This document shows positions 40,894 to 49,939 of a stretch of 64,000 bases of DNA, in pieces. This DNA comes from Bacillota bacterium (GTDB lineage Bacteria > Bacillota > Clostridia > Peptostreptococcales > Acidaminobacteraceae). The first letter of the stretch is position 1. Each line of letters begins with the position of its first letter. Under the pieces are notes generated by a model. The model was not told the DNA's origin. It saw only the letters and a list, made by a program, of their open reading frames with translations, and searched no databases. The translations under genes were made by a program, and so were the position numbers. The stretch is taken from positions 84,362 to 148,361 of the forward strand of contig JAOARG010000034.1 in assembly GCA_025210655.1 (NCBI GenBank), written 5' to 3'.

Positions 40894-41106
40894 AATGTCC
40901 TCCTTAAAATTTTTATGTAAAAATTTTATTTCATAAGTTGCTGAAACGATGCTATTTCACTTAGATATCAATAGGTGGTTATTTTTTTAACAATTTCGAT
41001 ATATATGTTCATTATATCATATATACCCACTTGGTAACAGAATCATTGCCTTTATTTTAGTAGCTGATTTATTTAGAATTACATGCTTTTTATAAGCTAC
41101 AATTAT

Positions 41107-41541
41107 AGTCTAGGGCTCCCTTTGGTCACATCTAGGGATTCACCACTACTTGATTCACATCTAGGGAATAAATCTATATATTTATCATCTAGGGACTGAT
41201 TTTCATCAGCATCCTTGGATATGTTTTACACAGGTAAAACAACATTTTAAAAAAAGATAAATACTATGAAAGCCGATGAAAAAGTACCTTCAGTTGATTC
41301 TTATTTGCAATATGTTGGGTTCCAAAGTTGAAAAAAAGATACATATTGTTATATAAGAATTTCAAACTGGACTTTTTCAGTGGCCTGATACTATATATGT
41401 TTTATTTAAAGTATCTTTCCATAGGAAAATTTCCTTGGATGCCAATGAATATTGGTCCCTAGACGACAAATCAATCCAATTTGTCCCCTAGATATGAAGG
41501 GACTGAATTCCTAGATGTGAGCATAGGGAATCCTTAGACCA
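41107..41541. repeat. Branched palindromic intergenic element G
   Basis: Two arms of about 110 bases (41107-41219, 41432-41541) face each other across about 210 bases. The left arm uses the linker CATCTAGGGA and the right arm its complement TCCCTAGATG. Hairpins are in register: TGAT/ATCA faces CAAT/ATTG, ATAAAT/ATTTAT faces ACAAAT/ATTTGT, and GGTCAC-side facing AGCATAGGGA-side ends. The stems differ between arms while staying paired. The inner ends hold GTTTTAC-acag-GTAAAAC-like and TTTCC-ataGGAAAATTTCC cores (41417-41434). It lies between the hydA terminator and the DRTGG promoter. The spacer includes an AT-rich stretch with no convincing gene. Confidence 0.8.
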
Positions 41542-41553
41542 AAAACATGCAAT

Positions 41554-41588
41554 AAAAAAACTGCCCCTCCAATTTTGAAAGGGCAGTT
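41554..41588 (-). terminator. Intrinsic terminator after hydA
   Basis: ACTGCCC (41560-41566) pairs with GGGCAGT (41581-41587); on the minus strand the stem is followed by seven T. It lies about 36 bases beyond the hydA stop and ends the hydCBA transcript. Confidence 0.85.
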
Positions 41589-41623
41589 CTGTTTTTATTA
41601 TTAAGTTTGAAAATAATTTATAA

Positions 41624-43366
41624 TTATATTTCTCTCTTAGTGTAATGAGTGTGAAGTAACTCATGAGCCTTGTGAGAATTTGGCTCTCCTAAGAAGTCAG
41701 CGTATAACTTCTTGATCATTTCATTCTCATGAGACTTTCTTACTTCTTTGATTTCATCTTCTTGGTATAATGCTTTAGCTCTTTCAGCTCTAACATCAAT
41801 ATCCATAAGATCCTTAGCTGTAACGTGAGGCTGTCCACCACCAGTTACACAACCACCGCTACATCCCATGATCTCGATGAAGTGGTAATCTTTTTCGCCA
41901 GCTTTAATCATATCTAATAATTTACCAGCAGCTGCTGTACCGTGTGCTACTGCAACATTAACATCTAATCCACCTACAGAAACTGTAGCTTCTTTGATAT
42001 CTTCCTCAATACCTCTAACAGCTTTGTACTCGATATCTTTAAGATCATCCTTAGATAATACGTCAGCAACAGTTCTAAGTGCAGCTTCCATAACACCACC
42101 AGTAGCTCCGAAGATAACTCCAGCTCCAGTGTATTCTCCAATTACATCGTAATCGAAATCTTCATCTGGTAATTGGTTGAACTTAATTCTTGCTTCTCTG
42201 ATCATCTTACCAAGCTCTCTTGTAGTAAGAACAGCATCTACATCTCTAAGTCCATTAACATTCATTTCGTCTCTAGCAGCTTCAGTTTTCTTAGAAGTAC
42301 AAGGCATGATTGAAACAACAAAGATGTTCTTTGGATCAATACCTTTTTGCTCTGCATAGTATGACTTAACGATTGCACCAAACATTTGGTGTGGTGACTT
42401 ACATGAAGATAAGTTGTCTATGAACTCTGGGTAGTTATACTCACAGTATCTAATCCAACCTGGAGAACAAGAAGTAATCATTGGTAATTTTCCACCATTC
42501 TGGATTCTACCAAGTAACTCGTGTCCTTCTTCCATGATTGTAAGGTCTGCACCAAAGTTTGTATCAAATACTCTATCAAATCCAATTCTTCTTAAAGCAG
42601 CTGCCATTTTACCAGTTACTCTAGTTCCGATTGGTAAACCGAATTCTTCACCTAAAGCAGCTCTTACTGCTGGAGCAGTTTGAACTACTACATGGATATC
42701 TTCGTTATCAAGTACATCCCAAACTCTTTCAACATCAGATTTTTCTCTAAGTGCTGCAACTGGACAAGCTACGATACACTGTCCACAGTAAACACATGAT
42801 GAATCATCCATGCTCATCTCGAATGCAGGAGCTATTTGAGTTTCAAATCCTCTATTTACAAAGTCTAAGATACCAATTTTTTGAACGTTTTTACAAGTGT
42901 TAACACATCTACCACAAAGGATACACTTGCTTGAATCTCTTACGATAGAGTGAGATTTAGCATCAACAGTTGCTTCTCTAACTTCTCCACCGAATCTTAC
43001 TTCATCAATTCCTAGCTCTTCAGCTAATGTTTGAAGTTCACAGTTCTTATTTCTTGCACAAGTAAGACACTCTCTGTTGTGGTTAGCTAATAATAGCTCT
43101 GTAGTTGTCTTAACTGCATTTCTAACTCTCTTTGAGTTAGTCTTTACTACCATACCTTCTCTTACAGGAAGTACACATGAAGCTTGAAGATTTCTTCCAC
43201 CCTCAACTTCAACAACACATACTCTACAAGCTCCAACTTCGTTTATATCTTTTAGATAACAAAGTGATGGAATATCGATTCCTACTTCTTTAGCTGCCTG
43301 TAGTACAGTATAGTTACTTGGTACTTCAACATGTATACCATTTATCGTCAAATTTACCTTTTCCAC
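41624..43366 (-). CDS. hydA: Electron-bifurcating [FeFe] hydrogenase catalytic subunit HydA
   Basis: HydA (580 aa from GTG 43366) holds the H-cluster that makes H2. Domains in order are an N-terminal [2Fe-2S] (C36, C47, C50, C64), a His-Cys cluster HNRECLTCARNKNC (about 96-109), two [4Fe-4S] sites CILCGRCVNTC and CVYCGQCIVAC, and the H-cluster domain. There L1 is TSCSPGW (298-304), L2 MPCTSKKTEA, and L3 MGCSGGCVTGGGQP. The L1 motif has Ser where the classical TSCCP has a second Cys. GGAGAGG with 8-base spacing supports GTG 43366 over a GTG at 43375. It ends the hydC-[2Fe-2S]-hydB-hydA operon. Confidence 0.95.
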   Translation of the reverse strand: MEKVNLTINGIHVEVPSNYTVLQAAKEVGIDIPSLCYLKDINEVGACRVCVVEVEGGRNLQASCVLPVREGMVVKTNSKRVRNAVKTTTELLLANHNRECLTCARNKNCELQTLAEELGIDEVRFGGEVREATVDAKSHSIVRDSSKCILCGRCVNTCKNVQKIGILDFVNRGFETQIAPAFEMSMDDSSCVYCGQCIVACPVAALREKSDVERVWDVLDNEDIHVVVQTAPAVRAALGEEFGLPIGTRVTGKMAAALRRIGFDRVFDTNFGADLTIMEEGHELLGRIQNGGKLPMITSCSPGWIRYCEYNYPEFIDNLSSCKSPHQMFGAIVKSYYAEQKGIDPKNIFVVSIMPCTSKKTEAARDEMNVNGLRDVDAVLTTRELGKMIREARIKFNQLPDEDFDYDVIGEYTGAGVIFGATGGVMEAALRTVADVLSKDDLKDIEYKAVRGIEEDIKEATVSVGGLDVNVAVAHGTAAAGKLLDMIKAGEKDYHFIEIMGCSGGCVTGGGQPHVTAKDLMDIDVRAERAKALYQEDEIKEVRKSHENEMIKKLYADFLGEPNSHKAHELLHTHYTKREI

Positions 43367-43404
43367 GGCAAACACCTCTCCTTTTTAGCTAAGTCAAATG
43401 ATTA

Positions 43405-45195
43405 TTATTTCTTATCAATAGCACTAAATTTACATTTATCCATACAAGCTCCACACTTGATACACTTATCTTGATCAATTACGTGAGGCTGCTTAACTTC
43501 TCCTTCAATACAGCTTACTGGACAAACTCTAGCACAAGCTGTACAACCGATACACTTATCGTTGATTACGTACTGTAATAAATCAGTACAAACACCAGCA
43601 GAACATCTCTTGTCTACAACGTGCTCAACATACTCATGTCTGAAGTTCTTGATTGTAGAAACAACAGGGTTTGCAGCAGTCTGTCCTAATCCACAAAGTG
43701 ATGATTCAGTAATAGCAGATGATAATGCTTCTAGTGCATCGATATCTTCAAGTGTACCTTTTCCTTCACAGATTCTATCAAGAATTTCTAACATTCTCTT
43801 TGTACCTTCTCTACAAGGAACACACTTACCACATGACTCTTCAACAGTAAAGTCAAGGAAGAATCTAGCGATATCAACCATACAGTTATCTTCATCCATA
43901 ACGATCATACCACCAGAACCCATCATAGATCCTATAGCAGTAAGGTTATCGAAATCTATTTCAGTGTCTAACATTTCTTCAGTGATACATCCCCCTGATG
44001 GTCCACCAGTCTGAACTGCTTTAAACTTCTTACCGTTTGGAATTCCTCCACCGATATCATAGATTACTTCTCTTAAAGTAGTTCCCATTGGAACCTCAAC
44101 TAGTCCTGTATTATTAATCTTTCCACCTAATGCAAATACTTTTGTTCCTTTTGAACCTTCAGTTCCGATTGAAGAGAACCACTCGTCTCCCTTTAATATA
44201 ATTCTTGGAACATTTGCATAAGTCTCAACATTGTTTAATAGTGTTGGCTTTCCAAAGATACCCTTCTCAGCTGGGAATGGTGGTCTTGGTCTTGGCATAC
44301 CTCTGAAACCTTCGATAGATGCAATAAGAGCAGTTTCCTCTCCACATACGAATGCTCCAGCTCCAAGTCTAATTTCTAAATCGAAATTAAATCCAGTTCC
44401 GAATATATCAGTTCCTAATAATCCATATTCCTTAGCTTGCTCGATTGCGATAGAAAGTCTATCAACAGCGATTGGGTACTCAGCTCTTACGTATACGAAA
44501 CCTTTTTCAGCCCCAATAGCGTAAGCAGCGATTGCCATTGCCTCGATTAATGCATGTGGATCACCCTCAAGGATAGATCTATCCATGAATGCTCCTGGGT
44601 CACCCTCATCAGCATTACAAGCTACGTATTTAACGTCGCCTTCTGCCTTGTAAGTGAAGTCCCACTTAAGTCCTGATGGGAATCCTCCACCACCACGGCC
44701 TCTAAGTCCAGATCTCTTAATAGAGTTGATAACATCTTCTTGGCTCATTTCAGTTAAAGCTTTACCTAAAGCTTTGTAACCATCTAAAGCAATATACTCT
44801 TCTATATCTTCTGGGTTAATAACACCACAGTTTCTTAATGCGATTCTCATTTGCTTCTTGTAGAATCCAACCTCATCAATTGCCTTGATAGTATCTTCTT
44901 CTACAGACTCTTCGAATAATAAATCCTTTACTATTCTACCTTTTAATAAGTGCTCTTCTACGATTCTTTCAACTTGATCAGCTTCAACTCTACTATAGAA
45001 TGAACCCTCTGGGTAAACGATTACTATAGGACCAGCCTCACAAAGTCCAAAACATCCTGTTCTTACTACTTGTACTTCTTTATCAAGATTGTGCTTCTCT
45101 AATTCAACTGCAAATCTCTCTTCTAATGTTAATGATCCTGAAGATGTACATCCAGTACCTCCACAGACTAACACATGCGATCTATAAAGTTCCAT
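43405..45195 (-). CDS. hydB: Bifurcating hydrogenase subunit HydB (NuoF-like)
   Basis: HydB (596 aa) is the flavin subunit that oxidises NADH. An N-terminal thioredoxin-like [2Fe-2S] domain (CGGTGCTSSG near 12-21) is followed by the NuoF core with RGRGGGGFPSGLKW and CNADEGDPGAFMDR for FMN/NADH binding, then CGKCVPCREGTKRM for a [4Fe-4S] cluster. A C-terminal 2x[4Fe-4S] ferredoxin-like tail is CIGCTACARVCP and CIKCGACMDKC. This full domain set is that of HydB in trimeric bifurcating hydrogenases. It starts 31 bases after the [2Fe-2S] gene and 29 bases before hydA. Confidence 0.95.
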   Translation of the reverse strand: MELYRSHVLVCGGTGCTSSGSLTLEERFAVELEKHNLDKEVQVVRTGCFGLCEAGPIVIVYPEGSFYSRVEADQVERIVEEHLLKGRIVKDLLFEESVEEDTIKAIDEVGFYKKQMRIALRNCGVINPEDIEEYIALDGYKALGKALTEMSQEDVINSIKRSGLRGRGGGGFPSGLKWDFTYKAEGDVKYVACNADEGDPGAFMDRSILEGDPHALIEAMAIAAYAIGAEKGFVYVRAEYPIAVDRLSIAIEQAKEYGLLGTDIFGTGFNFDLEIRLGAGAFVCGEETALIASIEGFRGMPRPRPPFPAEKGIFGKPTLLNNVETYANVPRIILKGDEWFSSIGTEGSKGTKVFALGGKINNTGLVEVPMGTTLREVIYDIGGGIPNGKKFKAVQTGGPSGGCITEEMLDTEIDFDNLTAIGSMMGSGGMIVMDEDNCMVDIARFFLDFTVEESCGKCVPCREGTKRMLEILDRICEGKGTLEDIDALEALSSAITESSLCGLGQTAANPVVSTIKNFRHEYVEHVVDKRCSAGVCTDLLQYVINDKCIGCTACARVCPVSCIEGEVKQPHVIDQDKCIKCGACMDKCKFSAIDKK

Positions 45196-45226
45196 TCGTC
45201 AAACCTCCCTAGTATAGATATTACTC

Positions 45227-45595
45227 TTACTTCTCTTCGTAAGCACCGATTGTGAATTCGCTTACTACCTGTCCGTTTACTATATGCTCAGCAATAACTC
45301 TAGCCGCTTTTTCTGGGCTCATCTCAACATAAGTAACCTTACCTTCTTCAGTATAAACCTCAACGATTGGCTCAAGTCTACATACTCCAATACATCCTGT
45401 TTGAGTAACTTCTACATCTGAAAGGTTTCTCTTTTGTACTTCTTCTAATAAAGCTGTAAGTACTGGTCTAGCACCTGCAGATATACCACATGTAGCCATA
45501 CCTACTACTATTCTTGTACTTTTTCCACCGCTTCTTATATCAACTTTTTTAATAGCGTTCTCTCTTATTTTTGCTAATTCCGCTAAAGATTTCAT
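45227..45595 (-). CDS. Thioredoxin-like [2Fe-2S] ferredoxin of the hydrogenase operon
   Basis: A 122-aa thioredoxin-fold [2Fe-2S] protein: VVGMATCGISAGARPVL holds the first Cys and VTQTGCIGVCRLEPIVEV the CxxxC pair. The family occurs as the C-terminal domain of NuoE or as a free ferredoxin next to hydB in clostridial operons. It may carry electrons between HydC and HydB or be a fixed part of the complex. GGGAGG precedes ATG 45595; it follows the NuoE-like gene by 50 bases. Confidence 0.85.
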   Translation of the reverse strand: MKSLAELAKIRENAIKKVDIRSGGKSTRIVVGMATCGISAGARPVLTALLEEVQKRNLSDVEVTQTGCIGVCRLEPIVEVYTEEGKVTYVEMSPEKAARVIAEHIVNGQVVSEFTIGAYEEK

Positions 45596-45645
45596 CTTGT
45601 TACCTCCCTACTCAATATTGATAACGTTTACAATAACAAATCTAT

Positions 45646-46122
45646 TTATAAGTATTTCTCTAGTATTCCAGGAACATCTGATTCTACTAATCTACCATAT
45701 ACGTCTTCGTTTACTGTTAATACTGGAGCAAGACCACAAGCACCGATACATCTTGTAGCTTCTAATGTAAATTTACCATCCTTAGAAGTTTCTCCAACTT
45801 TAATGTTGATTCTCTCTGATATTCTATCAATAATTCCTTGAGCTCCCTTAACGTAACATGCAGTACCTAAACATACTCCAATTAAAAAATCACCTTTAGG
45901 CTCAAGTGTGAACTGCGAATAAAAAGTAACAACCCCGTAAATTTCAGCTAGTGGGATTCTTAACTCCCTTGATACAATCTTTTGAACTTCAAGTGGTAAT
46001 GCACCAAATATATGCTGTGCTTGGTGAAGCACTGGCATTAATGGACCTTGCATATCTTTGCATGATTTGATTACTTCATCAAGTTTTGCAAAATTTTCTT
46101 CCGTAAGAATATTCTTAGCCAT
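45646..46122 (-). CDS. hydC: Bifurcating hydrogenase subunit HydC (NuoE-like)
   Basis: HydC (158 aa) is the NuoE-type subunit with one [2Fe-2S] cluster that helps move electrons from NADH towards HydB. Cluster cysteines lie in CLGTACYVKGA (about 86-96) and TRCIGACGLAPV (about 123-134). The N-terminal helical part ALPLEVQKIVSRELRIPLAE is typical of NuoE. AGGAGG precedes ATG 46122. It is the first gene of the four-gene hydrogenase operon; the promoter must lie in the AT-rich region above. Confidence 0.93.
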   Translation of the reverse strand: MAKNILTEENFAKLDEVIKSCKDMQGPLMPVLHQAQHIFGALPLEVQKIVSRELRIPLAEIYGVVTFYSQFTLEPKGDFLIGVCLGTACYVKGAQGIIDRISERINIKVGETSKDGKFTLEATRCIGACGLAPVLTVNEDVYGRLVESDVPGILEKYL

Positions 46123-46620
46123 TTTCTTCCTCCTTAAAATACTTATGATAAATATAATTATGCCAAAGCAACAAGCCTTGGAATGATTCTTTTGTTAATA
46201 TGACTTATTTGAAGATTTATTAAATTCATACTATTTATAATCTAGTATCAATTATAAATAAGTAATTTGCTCAATTATTTCTTCTGTCATCTTATTTTAC
46301 ATATTTTCTACTCAAATTTCAACCTGAAATAGATATTTTTTTAACAAAGTATATAATTTTCTACAATTTTCATAGATTTTTTTCGTTAAATCATCTTCAA
46401 ACATTGTATATATACACTATAAAGCCCTTTTACATGTAAATGGTTTTATCACATTACAATATTACTTTTTAATAATATTATCTATTAATGTGACCTAGTC
46501 TACATGATTTATATACATAGGACAGCAAAAACTTTGATAAAAAATTATTTATCTTAGTTAAAAATTATACAAAGTACTAGATTATTATATCACTTCTCTT
46601 TTAAATAAAAAATAAAATTT

Positions 46621-46736
46621 TTAACAATAAAAATAAATTTGTTAATTAATACAGGTGAAAATTGGGTAATATCTTGTTTAAAAGTATAGTTTCTTGTATT
46701 TGCAATACTTTCAGAAAGATTGTTATTGATTAACAT
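46621..46736. promoter_or_regulatory. Possible Rex-like redox operator words upstream of hydCBA
   Basis: TTAACAA (46621-46627), TTGTTAA (46639-46645) and TTGTTAT-tga-TTAACAT (46720-46736) resemble halves of the clostridial Rex consensus TTGTTAA-N4-TTAACAA. Spacing is not perfect (3 bases in the best one), and AT-richness makes chance matches likely. Rex control of hydrogenase genes would make sense for an NADH-dependent enzyme. Confidence 0.25.
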
Positions 46737-46790
46737 TATCAATTATGTCAATTTGTTATTAATACTTCACAATTTGTAATAATTAAATAG

Positions 46791-46880
46791 GGGGAAGTCG
46801 TTAAATTGACTTCCCCTGTCTAGTACTGTTCTTATAAGAACTTGTGTCTAGAATTCAAGTTTCACTTTCATGTCTAGTAC
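46791..46880. repeat. Small CTAG-linker hairpin element (M)
   Basis: A hairpin GGGGAAGTC/GACTTCCCC (46791-46816) is followed by GTCTAGTAC (46818), hairpin GTTCT-tat-AAGAAC, GTCTAGAA, a short stem AAGT-TTC-ACTT and GTCTAGTAC (46872). The repeated GTCTAG words between hairpins link it to elements D and F. It looks like a single short arm. The first hairpin might also terminate transcription from the right. Confidence 0.6.
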
Positions 46881-47051
46881 AAGATATAGAAAACCATAAT
46901 CTTATGTCAAGTGTATTACTATGTAATCCGACCTCTGATATTTTCCAGTCGGAAAACTCTAATCGTAGAATAAATTCATAGGAACAATTCATATGGAAAT
47001 AAAACTCCATATATTTTTTACAAGAATGAAATATAGCTGTTTATTAAAAGA

Positions 47052-47103
47052 AAAATACACTGCAAACTTAATGGCTTATAAACCACTTGTTTTACAGTGT
47101 ATT
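47052..47103 (-). terminator. Terminator after hprK
   Basis: ACACTGCAAAC near 47055-47066 pairs with GTTTTACAGTGT near 47091-47102. On the minus strand the stem is followed by TATTTTTC. It lies about 60 bases past the hprK stop. Its sequence is close to that of the terminator at 15007-15051. Confidence 0.7.
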
Positions 47104-47162
47104 TGATTATTCCTTGAATTTCGGGGTCTTATTTAGTCATTTAACAAGTGTACCCTGAATCA

Positions 47163-48092
47163 TTAATCACATATAACGTCTTTCGACTCCACTTGTATCT
47201 TTCCTTGAATTCTTTTATCCAGTTCTTCTGCTGGATTATATCCCATATATTTCATTCTATGGTTTCTAGCTGCTGCTTCTACGATAACGGCTAAGTTTCT
47301 ACCTGGTTTAACAGGTATGGTAAGCTTTGATACATCTACACCTAGTATATCCATTGTTTTCTCTTCTATACCAAGTCTGTCATAAACCTTTCCGCTATCC
47401 CATGCTTCAAATTGTATAACCATGTTGATTACCTTACTATCCCTAACGGAACCTATACCATATAGCATAGCTATATCAAGTATGCCTATTCCTCTGATTT
47501 CGATAAAATTCTTAATAAGTTCAGGAGCCTTACCTACCAACTGGCTACCAACTCTTTTTATCTCAATGGCATCGTCTGCAACAAATCTGTGTCCCCTTTT
47601 AACAAGTTCTAGGGCTGTTTCTGATTTACCAACACCACTTTTACCAAATATAAGTATACCAATACCTGCAACATCAACTAATACACCGTGAAGGGTAACT
47701 GAAGGTGCAAGTTTCTTTTCTAAATAGTTAATAATACTTCTGACAAAAATTGTAGTGGACTGATCAGTAGTAAGAATTGGGATTCTATACTTTTCACCAA
47801 ACTCAACAAACTCTTCAAAAACTTCAAGGTTTCTAGTGAAGACAAGGCAAGGAATATTATATGACATTATGTCCTCAGCTACTTTTCTTCTTCTTTCCTT
47901 ATCAAGATTATTAAAATAGGTCCAATCGGCTTGTCCTATAAGCTGTATCCTATCTGAATCAAAATGCTCCAAGAATCCTGTAAGCTGAAGTCCCATTCTA
48001 TTTATTTCTATACTCTCAATATTTCTTGAATCATATTCTTCACTTACAAACTTTAAATTTAGTCCCTTTGCAAAATCCTCTATTTTTACCAT
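47163..48092 (-). CDS. hprK: HPr kinase/phosphorylase
   Basis: HprK (309 aa) phosphorylates HPr on Ser46 and reverses the reaction, controlling carbon catabolite repression in Firmicutes. The P-loop GKSGVGKSE is at 150-158 and the family signature region EIRGIGILDIAMLYG and KPGRNLAVIVE lies in the C-terminal part; the N-terminal domain (1-125) is intact. AAGGAG precedes ATG 48092, 11 bases after uvrC. In many Clostridia murB or the PHP gene follows, but here those genes are 43 kb away. Confidence 0.95.
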   Translation of the reverse strand: MVKIEDFAKGLNLKFVSEEYDSRNIESIEINRMGLQLTGFLEHFDSDRIQLIGQADWTYFNNLDKERRRKVAEDIMSYNIPCLVFTRNLEVFEEFVEFGEKYRIPILTTDQSTTIFVRSIINYLEKKLAPSVTLHGVLVDVAGIGILIFGKSGVGKSETALELVKRGHRFVADDAIEIKRVGSQLVGKAPELIKNFIEIRGIGILDIAMLYGIGSVRDSKVINMVIQFEAWDSGKVYDRLGIEEKTMDILGVDVSKLTIPVKPGRNLAVIVEAAARNHRMKYMGYNPAEELDKRIQGKIQVESKDVICD

Positions 48093-48103
48093 ATGAACAC
48101 TCC

Positions 48104-49939
48104 TTATTTTATATTCAGGGTATTAATAATATTTTCTGCCAACTCTTTAGTTATACCCTTAACTTCAGTAAGTTGCTCTATACTAGCATTTTTTATAGCA
48201 TTTATATTTTTAAATTCCTTCAAAAGAGCTCTCTTTTTAGCAGGACCAACTCCCTTGATTTCATCAAGGGGAGATTTGATTAAACCCTTATCCCTCAGAG
48301 ATTTATGATAAGCGATGGCATATCTATGGACTTCTTCCTGTATACCACCTAGGAATCTATATAAATCCATATTGTTTTTTATAGTTATCATTTGACCCTT
48401 ATAATACAGCCTGTCAGTCCTATGTTTGTCATCCTTCACAAGTCCTGCTACCGGTACATTTACCCTAAGGGCCTCCATAACCTCAACAACCTTGTTTACC
48501 TGACCCTTACCTCCATCAATAAGTATCAAATCAGGCATGGCTCCAAATTTCATTTTAGATTCCTCATCACCATTTATTTGTCTATTCATCCTTCGATAAA
48601 GAACTTCCTGCATAGAGCCATAGTCATTTGGGCCTTCTATAGTTTTAATTTTAAACCTTCTGTAATCAGAATTTTTCTTTCTTCCCTTCTCATATACTAC
48701 CATGGTTCCTACAGAATATACACCTAAAATATTTGATATATCATATGCCTCTATCCTATTAGGTATTTCTTCTAATTCTAGTATATCCCTAAGGTTGGTC
48801 AGATTCTTATTAATAAGTATATTTTCCTTATATACTTTTTCATAAAATTTTTCCAAGTATTCTTCAGCATTTTTCTCAAGCATAAGTATTAATTTTTTCT
48901 TCTCACCTTTTTGTGGAAGAAGAAGTTTAACATTTCGCTTACCTATTTGAGTAAGCCATTCTTCTAAAGCTTCTTTATTCTCAGGCATATGACCTACAAT
49001 TACTTCCTTTGGTATATATGATGCCCCTGAATAAAACTGACCTATAAAATCTGATAATATTTCAGAGTCTCCAGTACCTATTACATCTTCAAAAATATAT
49101 TGTTCTCTTCCTATAAGTTTACCCTTCCTAACAAAGAATATCATTATACATATTCTATCCATATAAGATGCAAGGGAAATATAATCTTGATCATTTCTAC
49201 TGGATGAAACTATCTTTTGCTTTTCCTTAAGATTTTCAAGGGCTATTATATGATCCCTACACTCACCTGCTTTTTCAAACTCAAGTTTTTCAACATGATT
49301 TTTCATCTTATTCTCTAGTAGTTCTATTAAGTAATCGTCCTTACCATTTAATATTGAAAGAATTTCTTCAATATTTTTCATATATTCATCCCTATGGACA
49401 TCCCCTTTACACGGGCCAAGACAATTTGAAATATGAAAATTGAGACAGGGCCTTTCATTTTTCTTATTAAGGTTCTTGTTGCATTTCCTAATAGGATAAA
49501 TTTTATTTATTATTTCAAGGGTTTTATTAACTGATTCTACATTTACATATGGTCCAAAATACTTAGACTTATCACTTACTACTTTTCTTACTTTTATAAC
49601 CCTAGGAAATTTTTCATTCATAGTTACTTTTATATAGGGATACTGTTTATCATCCCTAAGTAAAATATTGAATCTTGGTTGATGTTTCTTAATTAAGTTT
49701 GCTTCTAAAATTAGTGCTTCTACTTCATTATCAGTAATGAAGTACTCAAATTCAGAAACATTATCCACCATCTTTCTCACTTTTATAGCATGGGAATTAT
49801 ATCCCCTAAAATATGAGGATACCCTATTCTTAAGATTTTTTGACTTTCCTACATATATAATTTCACCATTTTCATTTTTCATAAGGTATACACCAGGTTT
49901 TTCTGGTAGTATTTTAACCTGTTCTTTTATATTAAACAT
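48104..49939 (-). CDS. uvrC: Excinuclease ABC subunit C
   Basis: UvrC (611 aa) makes the dual incision in nucleotide excision repair. It has the N-terminal GIY-YIG nuclease (KPGVYLMKNENGEIIYVGKS), a UVR helical motif near 205-240 for UvrB contact, the RNase H-like C-terminal nuclease with ILIDGGKGQ and VAGLVKDDKHRT, and a helix-hairpin-helix tail (IKGVGPAKKRALLKEF). AAGGAG supports ATG 49939; the longer frame to 49978 lacks a site. It precedes hprK in an operon. Confidence 0.95.
   Translation of the reverse strand: MFNIKEQVKILPEKPGVYLMKNENGEIIYVGKSKNLKNRVSSYFRGYNSHAIKVRKMVDNVSEFEYFITDNEVEALILEANLIKKHQPRFNILLRDDKQYPYIKVTMNEKFPRVIKVRKVVSDKSKYFGPYVNVESVNKTLEIINKIYPIRKCNKNLNKKNERPCLNFHISNCLGPCKGDVHRDEYMKNIEEILSILNGKDDYLIELLENKMKNHVEKLEFEKAGECRDHIIALENLKEKQKIVSSSRNDQDYISLASYMDRICIMIFFVRKGKLIGREQYIFEDVIGTGDSEILSDFIGQFYSGASYIPKEVIVGHMPENKEALEEWLTQIGKRNVKLLLPQKGEKKKLILMLEKNAEEYLEKFYEKVYKENILINKNLTNLRDILELEEIPNRIEAYDISNILGVYSVGTMVVYEKGRKKNSDYRRFKIKTIEGPNDYGSMQEVLYRRMNRQINGDEESKMKFGAMPDLILIDGGKGQVNKVVEVMEALRVNVPVAGLVKDDKHRTDRLYYKGQMITIKNNMDLYRFLGGIQEEVHRYAIAYHKSLRDKGLIKSPLDEIKGVGPAKKRALLKEFKNINAIKNASIEQLTEVKGITKELAENIINTLNIK

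Larger units (their letters stand above)
46123..47051. other. Long AT-rich intergenic region upstream of hydC
   Basis: About 930 bases without a credible gene separate the hydC start from the hprK terminator. The first 600 bases are strongly AT-rich with many short runs and should hold the hydCBA promoter. TTGTTAA-type words (TTAACAA at 46621, TTGTTAA at 46639, TTGTTA-ttga-TTAACA at 46721) recall Rex half-sites. A small hairpin element sits at 46791-46880. The rest shows nothing I can name. Confidence 0.5.

Noticed and set aside
41261..41330. Short frame of 21 codons inside the spacer of element G
   Set aside because: Too short, without a convincing ribosome site and without known homology; chance is the simplest explanation.
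43562..44014. Long antisense frames over hydB, uvrA, lon and other genes
   Set aside because: They are shadows of strongly supported genes on the other strand and lack ribosome sites and family features.
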